From Leptothoe spongobia TAU-MAC 1115 (GTDB lineage Bacteria > Cyanobacteriota > Cyanobacteriia > Phormidesmidales > Phormidesmidaceae): a stretch of DNA of 63,247 nt. The position numbers were made by a program, and so were the translations under genes. The stretch is taken from positions 1 through 63,247 of the forward strand of contig NZ_JADOES010000031.1 of the NCBI RefSeq assembly GCF_018739885.1, written 5' to 3'. Shown here one piece after another: positions 18,949-28,739 of the stretch. Numbering within the stretch: the first letter of the stretch is position 1; each line of letters opens with the position of its first letter. The notes under the pieces are model-generated. The model had not been told where the DNA came from. It did no database searches and saw nothing but the letters and a program-made list of their open reading frames with translations.

Positions 18949-20257
18949 AAACTCGTTTTGCGGCTCGGGTAAATGCGACATAGCAGAGTTGATTTCTCTC
19001 AGTGATTTTAGAGTTTCTCATGAGGTCCGGTAGGTCGATAAAGACATCCTGAAACGTTGAACCTTGGCTTTTGTGGACCGTGAGACTATAAGCATAATTC
19101 ACATCGTGAAACTGTTGCCGAAACTCCCAGAAAATCTCCCACTGTTTGTTGTTGGCATAGTCCCGTGACCGGCGTTCATAATCTGGTACGCTGACTTCTT
19201 GAAGTACATTCAGATCCTGAAACTTTCCTTCCTCGGTGTAGACAACGAGTTGCCATACGGGTAGTCCCTCTATCTTGCCAGGCTTGACTTCCAGGACCTC
19301 ACATTCTTCTGAGGTTTGCAGAATAATTCCACCTTCTTCAAGGCAGGGATTGTTGGCGATCAGCCTTTCTCCCGGAACAAACTGTTCTAAATCGTCGCCA
19401 TAAATGGCTCGGCGGATGACCCGATTTAAGGTTTTCACTCGCTGGTTTGTATAGGCCAGTACCCGCACATAGTTGGGATCGGCTTTGTATTTATCACAGG
19501 TAAAGGCCCGAATAAGGACGTCGCGCCAGGGATATTTAGGGAGGACAAAAAAGCCTTCGGTGCGGTCTTCGTTGACATCACTTTCATACCTGGGTAGCCA
19601 CTCCCGCTCAATATTCCGTCGAATATCGTCAGCAATCACCCCAATCGCCCCGCCATAGCGAATCACCTGAGATAGGGAGGACTGATGCATAATCTGATTA
19701 AAGCAGCAGGACTCTGTTTCATTGACAGGCGGTAATTGGGCCGGATCTCCTACGAACAGCATCTGGGTGGGAATGTCTAACCGAGAAATTGCTTCTACCA
19801 GGAGTTTCCACATCTCCTGGTTAATCATGGAGCATTCATCTACGATCACCAGTCGATAGTCTGGCACCTGGTTATGCTGATCGCTGACTGACTTAAAAAT
19901 TTGTTCGCCGCTGCCCGTATCGATCACGGGCTTTAATCCCAGTAGCCGACAGCAGGTGACCGATTCTACATCTTTGATATTCCACTGGGCTGACATCGTT
20001 TTGAGTACCTTCGTGGCCTTATTACTAAAGGCCGTTAGGACAATGGGCCAGTCGCATCCCTGATCCCTTAGGTACGTGACCAGAGCCTGTAGCAAGGTAG
20101 TTTTACCCGTACCCGCATATCCCGTCAGCAAATAAAGTTTGCTTGGACTCTGCAAAAAGTCCTCAATGGCCTGCAGTGCCTCCCATTGTTCCTCGCTGAG
20201 CTCAATCCCTGGCAGTATTTCTGGAATCGTGTCTGGACTAGTAGTTGCGCTATCCAT
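18935..20257 (-). CDS. RecD/Dda-like superfamily 1 DNA helicase
   Basis: The 440-residue protein has Walker A GYAGTGKT (46-53), Walker B VIVDECSM, LFVGDPAQLPPV (motif III) and the C-terminal UvrD_C_2-type motifs SLTVHKSQGSTF and CYVAFTRAAKRVF. Length and motif set fit stand-alone 5'-3' helicases of the RecD2/Dda/Pif1 group, which act in replication fork or recombination processing. It lacks the N-terminal extension of RecD2. It stands alone on the minus strand. Confidence 0.85.
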   Translation of the reverse strand: MDSATTSPDTIPEILPGIELSEEQWEALQAIEDFLQSPSKLYLLTGYAGTGKTTLLQALVTYLRDQGCDWPIVLTAFSNKATKVLKTMSAQWNIKDVESVTCCRLLGLKPVIDTGSGEQIFKSVSDQHNQVPDYRLVIVDECSMINQEMWKLLVEAISRLDIPTQMLFVGDPAQLPPVNETESCCFNQIMHQSSLSQVIRYGGAIGVIADDIRRNIEREWLPRYESDVNEDRTEGFFVLPKYPWRDVLIRAFTCDKYKADPNYVRVLAYTNQRVKTLNRVIRRAIYGDDLEQFVPGERLIANNPCLEEGGIILQTSEECEVLEVKPGKIEGLPVWQLVVYTEEGKFQDLNVLQEVSVPDYERRSRDYANNKQWEIFWEFRQQFHDVNYAYSLTVHKSQGSTFQDVFIDLPDLMRNSKITERNQLCYVAFTRAAKRVFIHQ

Positions 20258-20360
20258 CCGAACGAGGCATCAGGGTACGCTTCTATGATAGCGAAGGGGC
20301 GAATTTGATACAAATGATCTAATAATAAGATTTGCTGTCGATAGTGATCGTAGGCAAATT

Positions 20361-22169
20361 TTATAACTGCGCAGTGATTGTCCTACCATCGGTGGGTCTA
20401 CCCCATAGATAGCCTTGCATATACTCACATCCTAGAGTTTCTAGCATGGCCAACTGGACTGAGTTTTCCACGCCTTCAGCGGTGACCGTCATGCCGAGCT
20501 CATGGGCCAGATTCACAATTGCTTTGATCACTTTTAGACCTTTGGCCGTGCTATTGATCTGACGAATAAAGGAACGATCAATCTTGAGGTTTTCAATCTT
20601 TAAGCTATACAAATAGCTGAGAGATGAGTATCCTGTTCCAAAGTTATCAATACTGACCATGATTTGATAGCGCTTGAGATGTTCTAAGGTGGCCAAGACA
20701 GTATCCGTTTTCTGCATAAGGCCATATTCGGTAATATCAAAGGCTAGGTTTTGATGATCAATTTGGGTTTCTGCTAGGACGTTGTCTAAATAATCAATAA
20801 AATCATGTTCAGCCAGTTGTTGAGCAGAGATATTCACATGAAGTCTAAACGAAGAGTGGAGTAGATTGTGTTCTTGCCAGGCTTTGAGTTGGATACAAGC
20901 TTGTCGCAAGACATATTTGTCGATGTCCAAAATCATCTCTGTTTCTTCGGCTACTGTAATAAAGTCTGTGGCGGCGAGAATACCATCGTTTGGGTGATTC
21001 CAACGAACTAAGGCTTCTAGCCCGTTAAGGTAGTTGTCCGCTAGAGAGATAATCGGATGGTAGACGAGGGTTAGCTCTTGATTTTCAAGGGCTCTATGCA
21101 GTTCATTTTGAATCCGGAAAGAAGAGAGCGTGTCCTGGTGCATTTCAGCACTAAAGATCTGAACCTTGCTCATGCCTTCGGTTTTAGCTTTAGATAAGGC
21201 TGTATTGGCATCCCTGAGCATATGGGTCGCTTGCTGGTACTTGTGAGAGTTTACAGCAACGCCCATGTCAATTTGTCCATAAATTGAATGATTGTTGATG
21301 TGAAAAGCATGATTAAATTCTCGTTGAAGGCGTTTTGTAAAGTTTAGAACCTGTCTTTGCTCACTCGTATTATCAAGTAAGATAGCAAATGTATTTTCTC
21401 CAGAATTGGCTAGGAGCGAACTCGAATCCAATAAGGTTTCTAATCGTCGGGTGATGGCGACGAGTAGCTGATCGACAGCATGATGCCCTAGAGAGTTTTT
21501 TACTAATTGCAGGTTGTTACACTGCAGTAAGATTAGTGCCAGTCCTTTAGCTTTCTTAGCGTTTGTTTGAGTGAGTGCTTGTTGTAGCCGCTGGAGTAAA
21601 AAAACTTGACTCGGTAGCCCTGTGAGGTTGTCGTGGCTTGCCATGTGGACAATTTCTTCTTGCATCCGTAGGCGCTCACCAATTTCTTGTTCTAGCTGGG
21701 CTGTTCGTTGTATGACCCGTTGCTCTAGTTCAGTATTGAGCTTTTGGATTTCAGCCTGGGCCGCGCGGAGTTTCAGATGATTGCTGACGCGGGCCAAGAG
21801 TTCCTCTGCTTGGAACGGTTTAGGGATGTAGTCTACACCTCCCATCCCAAATGCTTTGACCTTGTCATTGGTTTCATCCAGCGCACTGAGAAAAATGACT
21901 GGGATTTCTTGGGTGAGTGGACTTGCTTTTAGTAGACGACAAACCTCATAGCCATCCATGCCTGGCATTTTGATGTCGAGAAGAATGAGATCAGGTTGGG
22001 CTGCTTTGGCAATTTTGAGGGCTACTTCACCATTGATAGCACTCCGAACTTTATATCCTTGTTGCGCTAGCACTGTAGATAAAAAATCAAGATTTGGCGG
22101 CACATCGTCTACAACCAAGATGTCTCCGAAGAGGGCGATATTTTTGAATGTATCTGATGGTGTGCTCAT
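20361..22169 (-). CDS. Response regulator with degenerate GGDEF and EAL domains
   Basis: From ATG 22169 the product has 602 residues: a receiver domain with phospho-acceptor Asp65 in LILLDIKMPG, a coiled linker (about 125-175), a GGDEF domain and an EAL domain. The GGDEF motif reads SGENTF, so cyclase activity is unlikely. EAL keeps EALVRW and AEGVEN, but the DDFG motif reads DNFG, so c-di-GMP phosphodiesterase activity is uncertain. It lies 115 bases downstream of a large hybrid kinase on the same strand and is its likely partner. TTG 22184 is an alternative start. Confidence 0.9.
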   Translation of the reverse strand: MSTPSDTFKNIALFGDILVVDDVPPNLDFLSTVLAQQGYKVRSAINGEVALKIAKAAQPDLILLDIKMPGMDGYEVCRLLKASPLTQEIPVIFLSALDETNDKVKAFGMGGVDYIPKPFQAEELLARVSNHLKLRAAQAEIQKLNTELEQRVIQRTAQLEQEIGERLRMQEEIVHMASHDNLTGLPSQVFLLQRLQQALTQTNAKKAKGLALILLQCNNLQLVKNSLGHHAVDQLLVAITRRLETLLDSSSLLANSGENTFAILLDNTSEQRQVLNFTKRLQREFNHAFHINNHSIYGQIDMGVAVNSHKYQQATHMLRDANTALSKAKTEGMSKVQIFSAEMHQDTLSSFRIQNELHRALENQELTLVYHPIISLADNYLNGLEALVRWNHPNDGILAATDFITVAEETEMILDIDKYVLRQACIQLKAWQEHNLLHSSFRLHVNISAQQLAEHDFIDYLDNVLAETQIDHQNLAFDITEYGLMQKTDTVLATLEHLKRYQIMVSIDNFGTGYSSLSYLYSLKIENLKIDRSFIRQINSTAKGLKVIKAIVNLAHELGMTVTAEGVENSVQLAMLETLGCEYMQGYLWGRPTDGRTITAQL

Positions 22170-22284
22170 TATGCTCAGAATCAAGGAAAAGGGATGAAAT
22201 TTAGGTGGTGTACTGGGGGGTAGACTCGATCGTTAGGAATGAGTCGTCCAACGGTCATGTCCTATGCATTCCTTAATGATCATC

Positions 22285-25200
22285 CTAGGACTTTTGTTGT
22301 TTGATAGATAGGGTGGACAATTCTGCAATCAGGTCACAGCGATATCCTTTGACTAGCTTTGTCAGGGCTTTGGCCAGAGTCTTGTCTGACAGTGGTAGCT
22401 CGTTAATTAATTGAGAGACCCATTCGGCATCTGCCAGACTGGCGGCTGAGTTGAGCTGTTGTAACCAAGCTTGAGGCTGCCTGGAGAGTTGTGCAGGCGT
22501 GATTTGTGGTAAATGGTCGGATGTGTGAAAAGGACTACTAGTCTGCTGTGCATAAATATATTTGACTCCAAGGTGTTGCTGTAGTTTTTCAAAGATAATC
22601 TTGTCTTGCAAGGGTTTTCGGATAAAGTCATCACAACCTGCGGATAGGACTATTTGTTTCTCACTTTCTAGGGCGCTGGCCGTGAGGGCAATAATGGCTG
22701 TTGCTTGTCCTCGGGTATGGGATCGGATCCGTTGGGTCGCTTCATATCCATCCATCACAGGCATCCGCATATCCATCCAAATCAGGTGGGGTTGCCATGT
22801 CTCCCAAATTTCTAGGGCATCTTTACCATTGGCTGCCCCACGGACGTTAAAGCCTGTGGATTCTAGGAGTTTCATGAGTAGTGTACGACTGGCCCATTTG
22901 TCTTCGACGACTAAAATTCGATAGTTTGGTTGATCGGAGGCTAGGCGCACAACAGTTAAATAGGATTCATTCATACTGTTGTTGGGGTGCTCGATCACCG
23001 TGATCGGAATCGTGAATTGAAAGACACTGCCTTGGGTAAGGCTACTATTGACGGATAGATTCCCTCCCAGGAGCTTGACATAGGTTTGACTGATGGCTAG
23101 ACCTAGACCAGTGCCGCCCTGGGTCTGACGACCGGCCTCGGCTTGATAAAAGGCGTCAAACAGATAGTCTAGTTCCTCGGGGTGAATACCTTGGCCAGTA
23201 TCTTCTACTGCCATCTGAAGATCTTGTTGGCCCCAGACTCTGATGGTGATAGAGCCACGGTGTGTAAACTTAATGGCATTATCCACAAGGTTGATGAGGA
23301 TTTGGCGGAGCTTTGCTTCATCTGTTTGGATATATTTTGGTACCTCTGGAGCGCGCTTGCATTTGAGGGTGAGGGATTTTTCGAGAGCTCTAGCGTGAAA
23401 CATCGCTTCGATTGCCTGGAGCAGGTTGTGGAGATTGAAGGGCTGAAGGTTGACGTTTATTTGTCCAGCTTCGATTTTGGACATATCTAGGATGTCGTTA
23501 ATCAGAGTTAGCAGGTGGTCGCTGCTGTTTTGAATAATTTGAAGATGTTCTGCAGACTCTTGTTGGAAGCGTTGGGGGTCATTTTGGAGGGTACGCTGCA
23601 TAATTTGGGCAAAGCCTAAAATAGCGTTGAGGGGGGTGCGTAGTTCGTGACTCATGTTGGCGAGGAATTGCCCTTTGACACGACTCGCTTGTTCGGCGGC
23701 TTGGATGGCTGTTTCTAGGGCAATATTTTGACGGACGAGGGCTTCGCGTTGTGTATGTTCTTGTTCTAGTAGGCGCGCTTGGGCAATGGCAATGCCGACT
23801 TGGGCCGCGACAGATTCGAGCAGCTCAATTTCCCAAGGGAGCCAGATGCGTTTGCGATCGCACTGATGGATTTCAATCACACCATTGGGTTGTCCCTGGT
23901 ATGAGGTGCGGATCGTCATCATAGATTTGATCTGCATCTGGTCTAAAAGAGGTAAGACCGCTTCCAGTAAGGGAGCCTCAGTAACATCATGGGTAACTAG
24001 GGCAAAGTCTTGCGAGAGGACTGCCCGAATGTGGGCGTTATTTAGAATGGGTACCTCAGTATCCCCGCGAGACCTATAGTCAGGAATCAGATATTCGGCA
24101 ACGGTATCTATGTGAGGCTTTGGCTGTTCGCTATAAATCAGCAAACAACAACGGCTTACCCCAAATTCGAGACCAATCTGATCAACGGTGGTTTCATAGG
24201 TTTTCTGTGTATCGAGGCTTTGGCGTATTTGATGGGTGAGACTGGTCAATAGCTTTTCGCTTTTAACCTGTTGGGCAAGCGCTTCCTCTGCATTTCTGCG
24301 TTGGGTAATATTAAACGTAGTTCCGATAATTCGATATATCTGACCTTGACTATCTTCTAAAGGGTTCAGCGTCGTCAGCCACCAGGTGGACTGATTGTTG
24401 ATCAGTAGATTCTCTTCAAACGTGAGGGTTTCACCACGGTCTACACAATATTGATATTTGTTGATAACCTCGGCAGCGGTTTCTGGTGAGAAAAGATCTT
24501 CGGGAGTCGCATTAGCCAGTGCATGTCTGCTGGTGCCAGCCATGTGCTCAGCTGTTGCATTGGAGTCAATATATCGAAATTTTCTATCATCCAGTACGCT
24601 CACAACAAAAATGCCAGTAGCTACACTATTATAAATACTGCGTAAAAATTGTTCCTGTTGTTGAATAGTTGCTTGACTACGACGTAGGTTTTCTTCTATA
24701 TATTTGCGATCGCTAATATCTGTGTGGGACCCAGTCATTCTAATTGCCTTGCCCTCGTTGTCCCATAGTGCCTGACCTCGGTCCAGAATCCAGATGTACT
24801 CCCCATTTTTGCAGCGTAGGCGATACTCTTCAGTAAAGTATGGAGTTTCTTGATGTAAGTGGGCTGCTGTGGCTTGCAAAACCCGTTCTCGATCCTCGGG
24901 ATGTAGACGACTTTTCCATTCATCTCTATTAGGGCTAATCTCAGACTCTTCATAGCCTAAAATCTCTTTCCACCGGGCTGAATAAAAGATCTCATTAGTG
25001 GTTAGATTCCAGTCCCAAATTCCGTCATTATTTCCTTTTAGAGCCAATTGCCATCGTTCTTCGCTTTGTCTAAGCCGAGTCTGTGCAGCGATACGTTCAC
25101 CAATGTCATTGGCAATCAGAAGAATACAGGTTTCCGTTTTAAAGTGAATGATTGCTGCCGAGATCAGGACTGTGATGATTTCTCCCGAGGGTTTTCGAAA

Positions 25201-26727
25201 AGACCATTCTTGGTTGCGTAGCGTTTGATTTTCTAGTTCTCTTTGGAAGATTGCACGAGTCTGAGGTTCAACCCAGATTCCTAGCTCTGTGCTCGTACGC
25301 CCGATTACTGCTTCTCTCGGTATGCCAATCAGCTCAACAAAACGTTCATTGATTTTGATATATCGCCCTTCGTTGAGTGTGCTTAAAGAGATCGCGTTGG
25401 GGCTGGCTTGAAAAGTTGTGGCAAATGTCGCTTCTGATTGACGTAGGGACTGGGTGCGTTGCTCGACCAACTCTTCTAGGCATTGAGAGTAAGCTTCTAA
25501 TTGTGCTCTCGATTCAGCTAAATTCTCTTCCATCTGATTAAAGCTATCAATTAATAGATTTAGCTCATGGATAGGAGAGGGTAAAATACATTGCGGAGCA
25601 CGGTTTCGGGTAATTTCCTGAGTCGCTAATCCTAGATGCCCCATGGGGTTGCTAATGATTCGAGCAATCACTAGGCTAACTCCACTGGCAACTCCCATGG
25701 CCAAAAGGCAGAGTAAAAGTGTATTACGATTATTGGTGCGAATTTGACTTGTAAAATCGGCTTCGGGCAGTAAGGAAACACCAAACCACTTTAGACCATA
25801 GCTATCGGAGAAGGGCGTGATTTGCACCCAATAATTTTCTGTTTGGACCCGAAATTTAAATTGTTGTTCTCTGGTCAGGCTTTCGTCACTCTCTAGTTTG
25901 TGGAGGACCTGTTCCACAGCTATGCTAACCAGAGCTTGCTGTCTATTCTGTTGAGGAGATGCTGAGTCTTGTGGTTGCTTAAATGAAGAGGACCCCTCGG
26001 AACTGGCAAGAATTTTGCCATCGGCATTCACCAGAAACGATACGCTGGAGCGACTAGGTTGTTCGTTGGTCAAAAATGTCTCTAATGCTCTCAGGGTAAA
26101 ATCTGCACCCAAGACCCCTTGGAGCTTATCATCGCTGATATATGGCCGCACAAAGCTGAGGCCATATGTAGGTGATGGATCATTAAAGTCATATACGTTT
26201 GTCCAACGAGCTTGTTGATGGTCTAATGCAACGTTGTACCAGGGGCGCTCACGAGGATCATAGGGATGTTTGGGCTCCGCTGGTAGCACCCGGCCATTGT
26301 CACTGATGGGATAAATTTTGACGCGCTCATCAAGGGGATCAGCTTTGAGGGCAAATTCTAAATCGCCATCTGGAAGCCTATTAATTTCTACATATTGACC
26401 CTGGGTATTACCGTAGTAAATGTATGTAATCTCTGGGAAACGCTGAATTTGCCGGTACAGATAGGGAAACCAGCCTTCTAGATTGGTCGGGTCCAAAAGT
26501 TGTAATTCGAGGGTATCCAGATTTTCTTGGGTAATCAGGGTTGGAATCGTAGTGTGATGCTGTAACTCATGCTCAAAGTGGTCTCCAGTTTCAACGAGAA
26601 TCTGGTATGCAAGTTCCTGAATTGCTTGTTGGTTGTTGCGATAGGCTAGCCAACCAGTGGCCGCTGTGACGACAACGACCTGGGTGATCAGAGGAATAGC
26701 AATCAGCGACCTTAACGATAGTTTCAC
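22285..26727 (-). CDS. Large hybrid sensor histidine kinase (Cache-HAMP-PAS-GAF-HisKA-REC)
   Basis: The 1480-residue GTG-start protein has an N-terminal membrane helix, a Cache-type extracytoplasmic sensor (about 30-330), a second helix and HAMP (about 335-400). Three PAS domains follow (about 430-815), then GAF (about 830-980). HisKA has MSHELRTPLN with the phospho-His near 1027. The ATPase domain has NLVDNAIKFT, DTGQGIHPEE and GGTGLGLAIS. The receiver domain has its Asp near 1318 (WMDMRMPVMDGYEA), followed by about 90 helical residues. It integrates an external ligand and internal redox or light signals, all unidentified, and probably signals to the REC-GGDEF-EAL protein downstream. Confidence 0.93.
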   Translation of the reverse strand: MKLSLRSLIAIPLITQVVVVTAATGWLAYRNNQQAIQELAYQILVETGDHFEHELQHHTTIPTLITQENLDTLELQLLDPTNLEGWFPYLYRQIQRFPEITYIYYGNTQGQYVEINRLPDGDLEFALKADPLDERVKIYPISDNGRVLPAEPKHPYDPRERPWYNVALDHQQARWTNVYDFNDPSPTYGLSFVRPYISDDKLQGVLGADFTLRALETFLTNEQPSRSSVSFLVNADGKILASSEGSSSFKQPQDSASPQQNRQQALVSIAVEQVLHKLESDESLTREQQFKFRVQTENYWVQITPFSDSYGLKWFGVSLLPEADFTSQIRTNNRNTLLLCLLAMGVASGVSLVIARIISNPMGHLGLATQEITRNRAPQCILPSPIHELNLLIDSFNQMEENLAESRAQLEAYSQCLEELVEQRTQSLRQSEATFATTFQASPNAISLSTLNEGRYIKINERFVELIGIPREAVIGRTSTELGIWVEPQTRAIFQRELENQTLRNQEWSFRKPSGEIITVLISAAIIHFKTETCILLIANDIGERIAAQTRLRQSEERWQLALKGNNDGIWDWNLTTNEIFYSARWKEILGYEESEISPNRDEWKSRLHPEDRERVLQATAAHLHQETPYFTEEYRLRCKNGEYIWILDRGQALWDNEGKAIRMTGSHTDISDRKYIEENLRRSQATIQQQEQFLRSIYNSVATGIFVVSVLDDRKFRYIDSNATAEHMAGTSRHALANATPEDLFSPETAAEVINKYQYCVDRGETLTFEENLLINNQSTWWLTTLNPLEDSQGQIYRIIGTTFNITQRRNAEEALAQQVKSEKLLTSLTHQIRQSLDTQKTYETTVDQIGLEFGVSRCCLLIYSEQPKPHIDTVAEYLIPDYRSRGDTEVPILNNAHIRAVLSQDFALVTHDVTEAPLLEAVLPLLDQMQIKSMMTIRTSYQGQPNGVIEIHQCDRKRIWLPWEIELLESVAAQVGIAIAQARLLEQEHTQREALVRQNIALETAIQAAEQASRVKGQFLANMSHELRTPLNAILGFAQIMQRTLQNDPQRFQQESAEHLQIIQNSSDHLLTLINDILDMSKIEAGQINVNLQPFNLHNLLQAIEAMFHARALEKSLTLKCKRAPEVPKYIQTDEAKLRQILINLVDNAIKFTHRGSITIRVWGQQDLQMAVEDTGQGIHPEELDYLFDAFYQAEAGRQTQGGTGLGLAISQTYVKLLGGNLSVNSSLTQGSVFQFTIPITVIEHPNNSMNESYLTVVRLASDQPNYRILVVEDKWASRTLLMKLLESTGFNVRGAANGKDALEIWETWQPHLIWMDMRMPVMDGYEATQRIRSHTRGQATAIIALTASALESEKQIVLSAGCDDFIRKPLQDKIIFEKLQQHLGVKYIYAQQTSSPFHTSDHLPQITPAQLSRQPQAWLQQLNSAASLADAEWVSQLINELPLSDKTLAKALTKLVKGYRCDLIAELSTLSIKQQKS

Positions 26728-27150
26728 TAGCGAGCGATTGCGTAAAGATGCTTAGGCCTTAAGCATAACGACTTGCTGCTCTGAAATCATCATTGTGGTC
26801 GTCTTATTAATATGGTTGACTTGCGGTATATATGCAGTGAAACCGTTGCTGGGATTGGACAAGTGGTTAGATCGGGGGCTATCCATCTGTCAGAAATTAG
26901 CTAATGGTCGAGTACACGGATATCAACTGAAAGCGGAACGTTTTCCCAAGGGCAGAATACTCTGCGAGAAGGGCAAAGCCCTACAGAATTCAGGAGTCAG
27001 AATTCAGTGTCTTACTGGCTCCTGGCTCCTGACTCCTTACCCAGTCAGGATTTTCCGGCTTAATATTGATACCCGAGTACACTATTGAATCATTGAAGTT
27101 TGTAGTCCCTCAGGTATGCTGAATGCCATTCACCTAGCTGGCCGATATCC
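26728..27150. other. Intergenic region between the hybrid kinase and the ion channel genes
   Basis: The gap holds a perfect dyad ATGCTTA-GGCCT-TAAGCAT (26748-26766) just upstream of the kinase gene, a candidate operator. Further on is an inverted-repeat element (26992-27037). A 97-codon GTG frame at 26795 starts with a hydrophobic stretch, but its C-terminal third runs through the repeat, so I do not call it a gene. Confidence 0.45.
26992..27037. repeat. Dispersed inverted repeat AGGAGTCAG/CTGACTCCT
   Basis: AGGAGTCAG (26992-27000) and CTGACTCCT (27029-27037) are perfect inverted arms. GAATTC occurs at 26987 and 26999-27004, and GGCTCCT is repeated near 27018 and 27024. This composition resembles noncoding repeats scattered in cyanobacterial genomes. 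Confidence 0.65.
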
Positions 27151-28581
27151 ATGACTGTGGGCGCTCCCCGTACCCTGCGTTTCAAAGAGCGCATTGATCG
27201 CTTTTTGCATGCTCCTCAGACTGAAATTGCCTTAGTAGTGCTGATTTTATTGTCGGTAATGCTGGTGGTTATCGAGGTGGTGTTGGAAACCCGAGGTCTG
27301 ACTATCTTGTGGGTTCGCCATTTACAAGTTGGGCTGACCAGTGTTTTCATTTGTGAACTCACTCTGCGCTATTGGGTAGCCCGTAAAAAACGTCGCTTTT
27401 GGCGTAATTATTGGCTGGATATCCTGGCGGTGATGCCGATGATCACGGCTTTTCGGCTATTGCGATTACTGCGGATTTTGCGATTGCTGCGGGCTGGGAT
27501 TTTGCTGAATCGTAGTTTGGGGCGCTTGTCGAGTGCGATCGCAACCAGCCTCGGCATGCAAATCGGCGTCTTTATGGTGATTGGACTGATTGTCCTCACC
27601 GGCGGTTTGGCCACCTATTTATTTGAAGCGCCGTCTAATCCCCGGATTCACTCCCTGCGAGATTCCATGTGGTGGAGCTTTTTATCCTTAGTAGCTGGAG
27701 AGCCGATTGGGGGAGATCCTCAAACCGATATCGGTCGATTAATTGCTCTCATGGTAATGATGGGCGGACTGACCACCTTCGCCGTGTTTACTGGTGTTGT
27801 GTCAGCCGTAATGATGCGCAAACTAGAAACCTTTATGGACTTCAAAGCCTTAGAAATTGATGAACTCCAGGACCATATTGTGATTTGTGGTTGGAATCGC
27901 GGTGGCCACCTAATTGTTGAAGAACTGTTAGCCGATGGCGACATGAAGCATTGTGCTGTTGTGATTGTGGCCGAAGACACTGACGAACCGTCCCAGGAAC
28001 TCAAACATCTCAATCGATCACAGCTGTATTTTTACTCAGAGGATTACACCAAAATCGATATTCTTGAAACGATTGGTATTAACTGTGCCTCACGGGCAAT
28101 TTTATTGGCAGATGCCACTCACCCCCGCACAGACCAGGATCGTGATGCCCGTACAGTACTAGCCGCGCTCACCATCGAAAAAATCAATCCTTCGATTTAC
28201 ACCTGTGCCCAGTTACTGGATCGCCGTAATGATGTCCAACTCAAACTAGCCGGGGTGGATGATGTGATCGTCACAGAAGAAGTGGCTAGCCATCTGATTG
28301 CCACTTCTACTCGTAATCAAGGTTCCGTGGAAGCCCTAGCTGAGTTGTTGACGGTGCAAAGTGGCAATCAAATTTATGAGGTGCAGGTGCCTACTACCTG
28401 GGTGGGTCAACACTATTGGACCTTAGCGCAACATTTAAAGCAACAATCCGATGCCTTGTTATTGGCCATTGAGTCGATGAAAAAGGGAGAACGTACGACC
28501 CTGGTGAATCCTCCTGCCGATCTGATTTTGTCGAAGGAAGATCGCTTAGTAATTATTGCCCGTCAGGTACCCAGTTTCTAA
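27151..28581 (+). CDS. Voltage-gated-like ion channel with RCK domains and unusual filter
   Basis: The 476-residue protein has S1-S4 (about 25-130) with an arginine-rich S4, FRLLRLLRILRLLRAG. The pore region is near 165-215, followed by a TrkA-N/RCK domain (DHIVICGWNRGGHLIVEELL near 243) and a TrkA-C-like end. In K+ channels the filter reads TVGYGD. Here the corresponding stretch reads LSLVAGEPIGGDPQT, so selectivity cannot be assumed. The nucleotide- or ion-binding RCK domain suggests ligand gating from the cytoplasm. It stands alone, divergent from the kinase gene. Confidence 0.85.
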   Translation: MTVGAPRTLRFKERIDRFLHAPQTEIALVVLILLSVMLVVIEVVLETRGLTILWVRHLQVGLTSVFICELTLRYWVARKKRRFWRNYWLDILAVMPMITAFRLLRLLRILRLLRAGILLNRSLGRLSSAIATSLGMQIGVFMVIGLIVLTGGLATYLFEAPSNPRIHSLRDSMWWSFLSLVAGEPIGGDPQTDIGRLIALMVMMGGLTTFAVFTGVVSAVMMRKLETFMDFKALEIDELQDHIVICGWNRGGHLIVEELLADGDMKHCAVVIVAEDTDEPSQELKHLNRSQLYFYSEDYTKIDILETIGINCASRAILLADATHPRTDQDRDARTVLAALTIEKINPSIYTCAQLLDRRNDVQLKLAGVDDVIVTEEVASHLIATSTRNQGSVEALAELLTVQSGNQIYEVQVPTTWVGQHYWTLAQHLKQQSDALLLAIESMKKGERTTLVNPPADLILSKEDRLVIIARQVPSF

Positions 28582-28739
28582 TGTAGAAGATTTGGAATGG
28601 TTGATAGAGAACTGGTCGATCCTCGAGGGCTGAGCGCCGTCGAAGCTCTTACTGTGTGCAGTTTCAATTTTTGTAACTCGCCTCTATCTTGCTGTATCTC
28701 TGTCTATTCTGGGATTAATGTTCAAAAGGAAATCGATCA

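Noticed and set aside
26795..27088. 97-codon frame with a hydrophobic start
   Set aside because: Its C-terminal third is encoded by the AGGAGTCAG inverted repeat, there is no good ribosome-binding site and no family is recognised.
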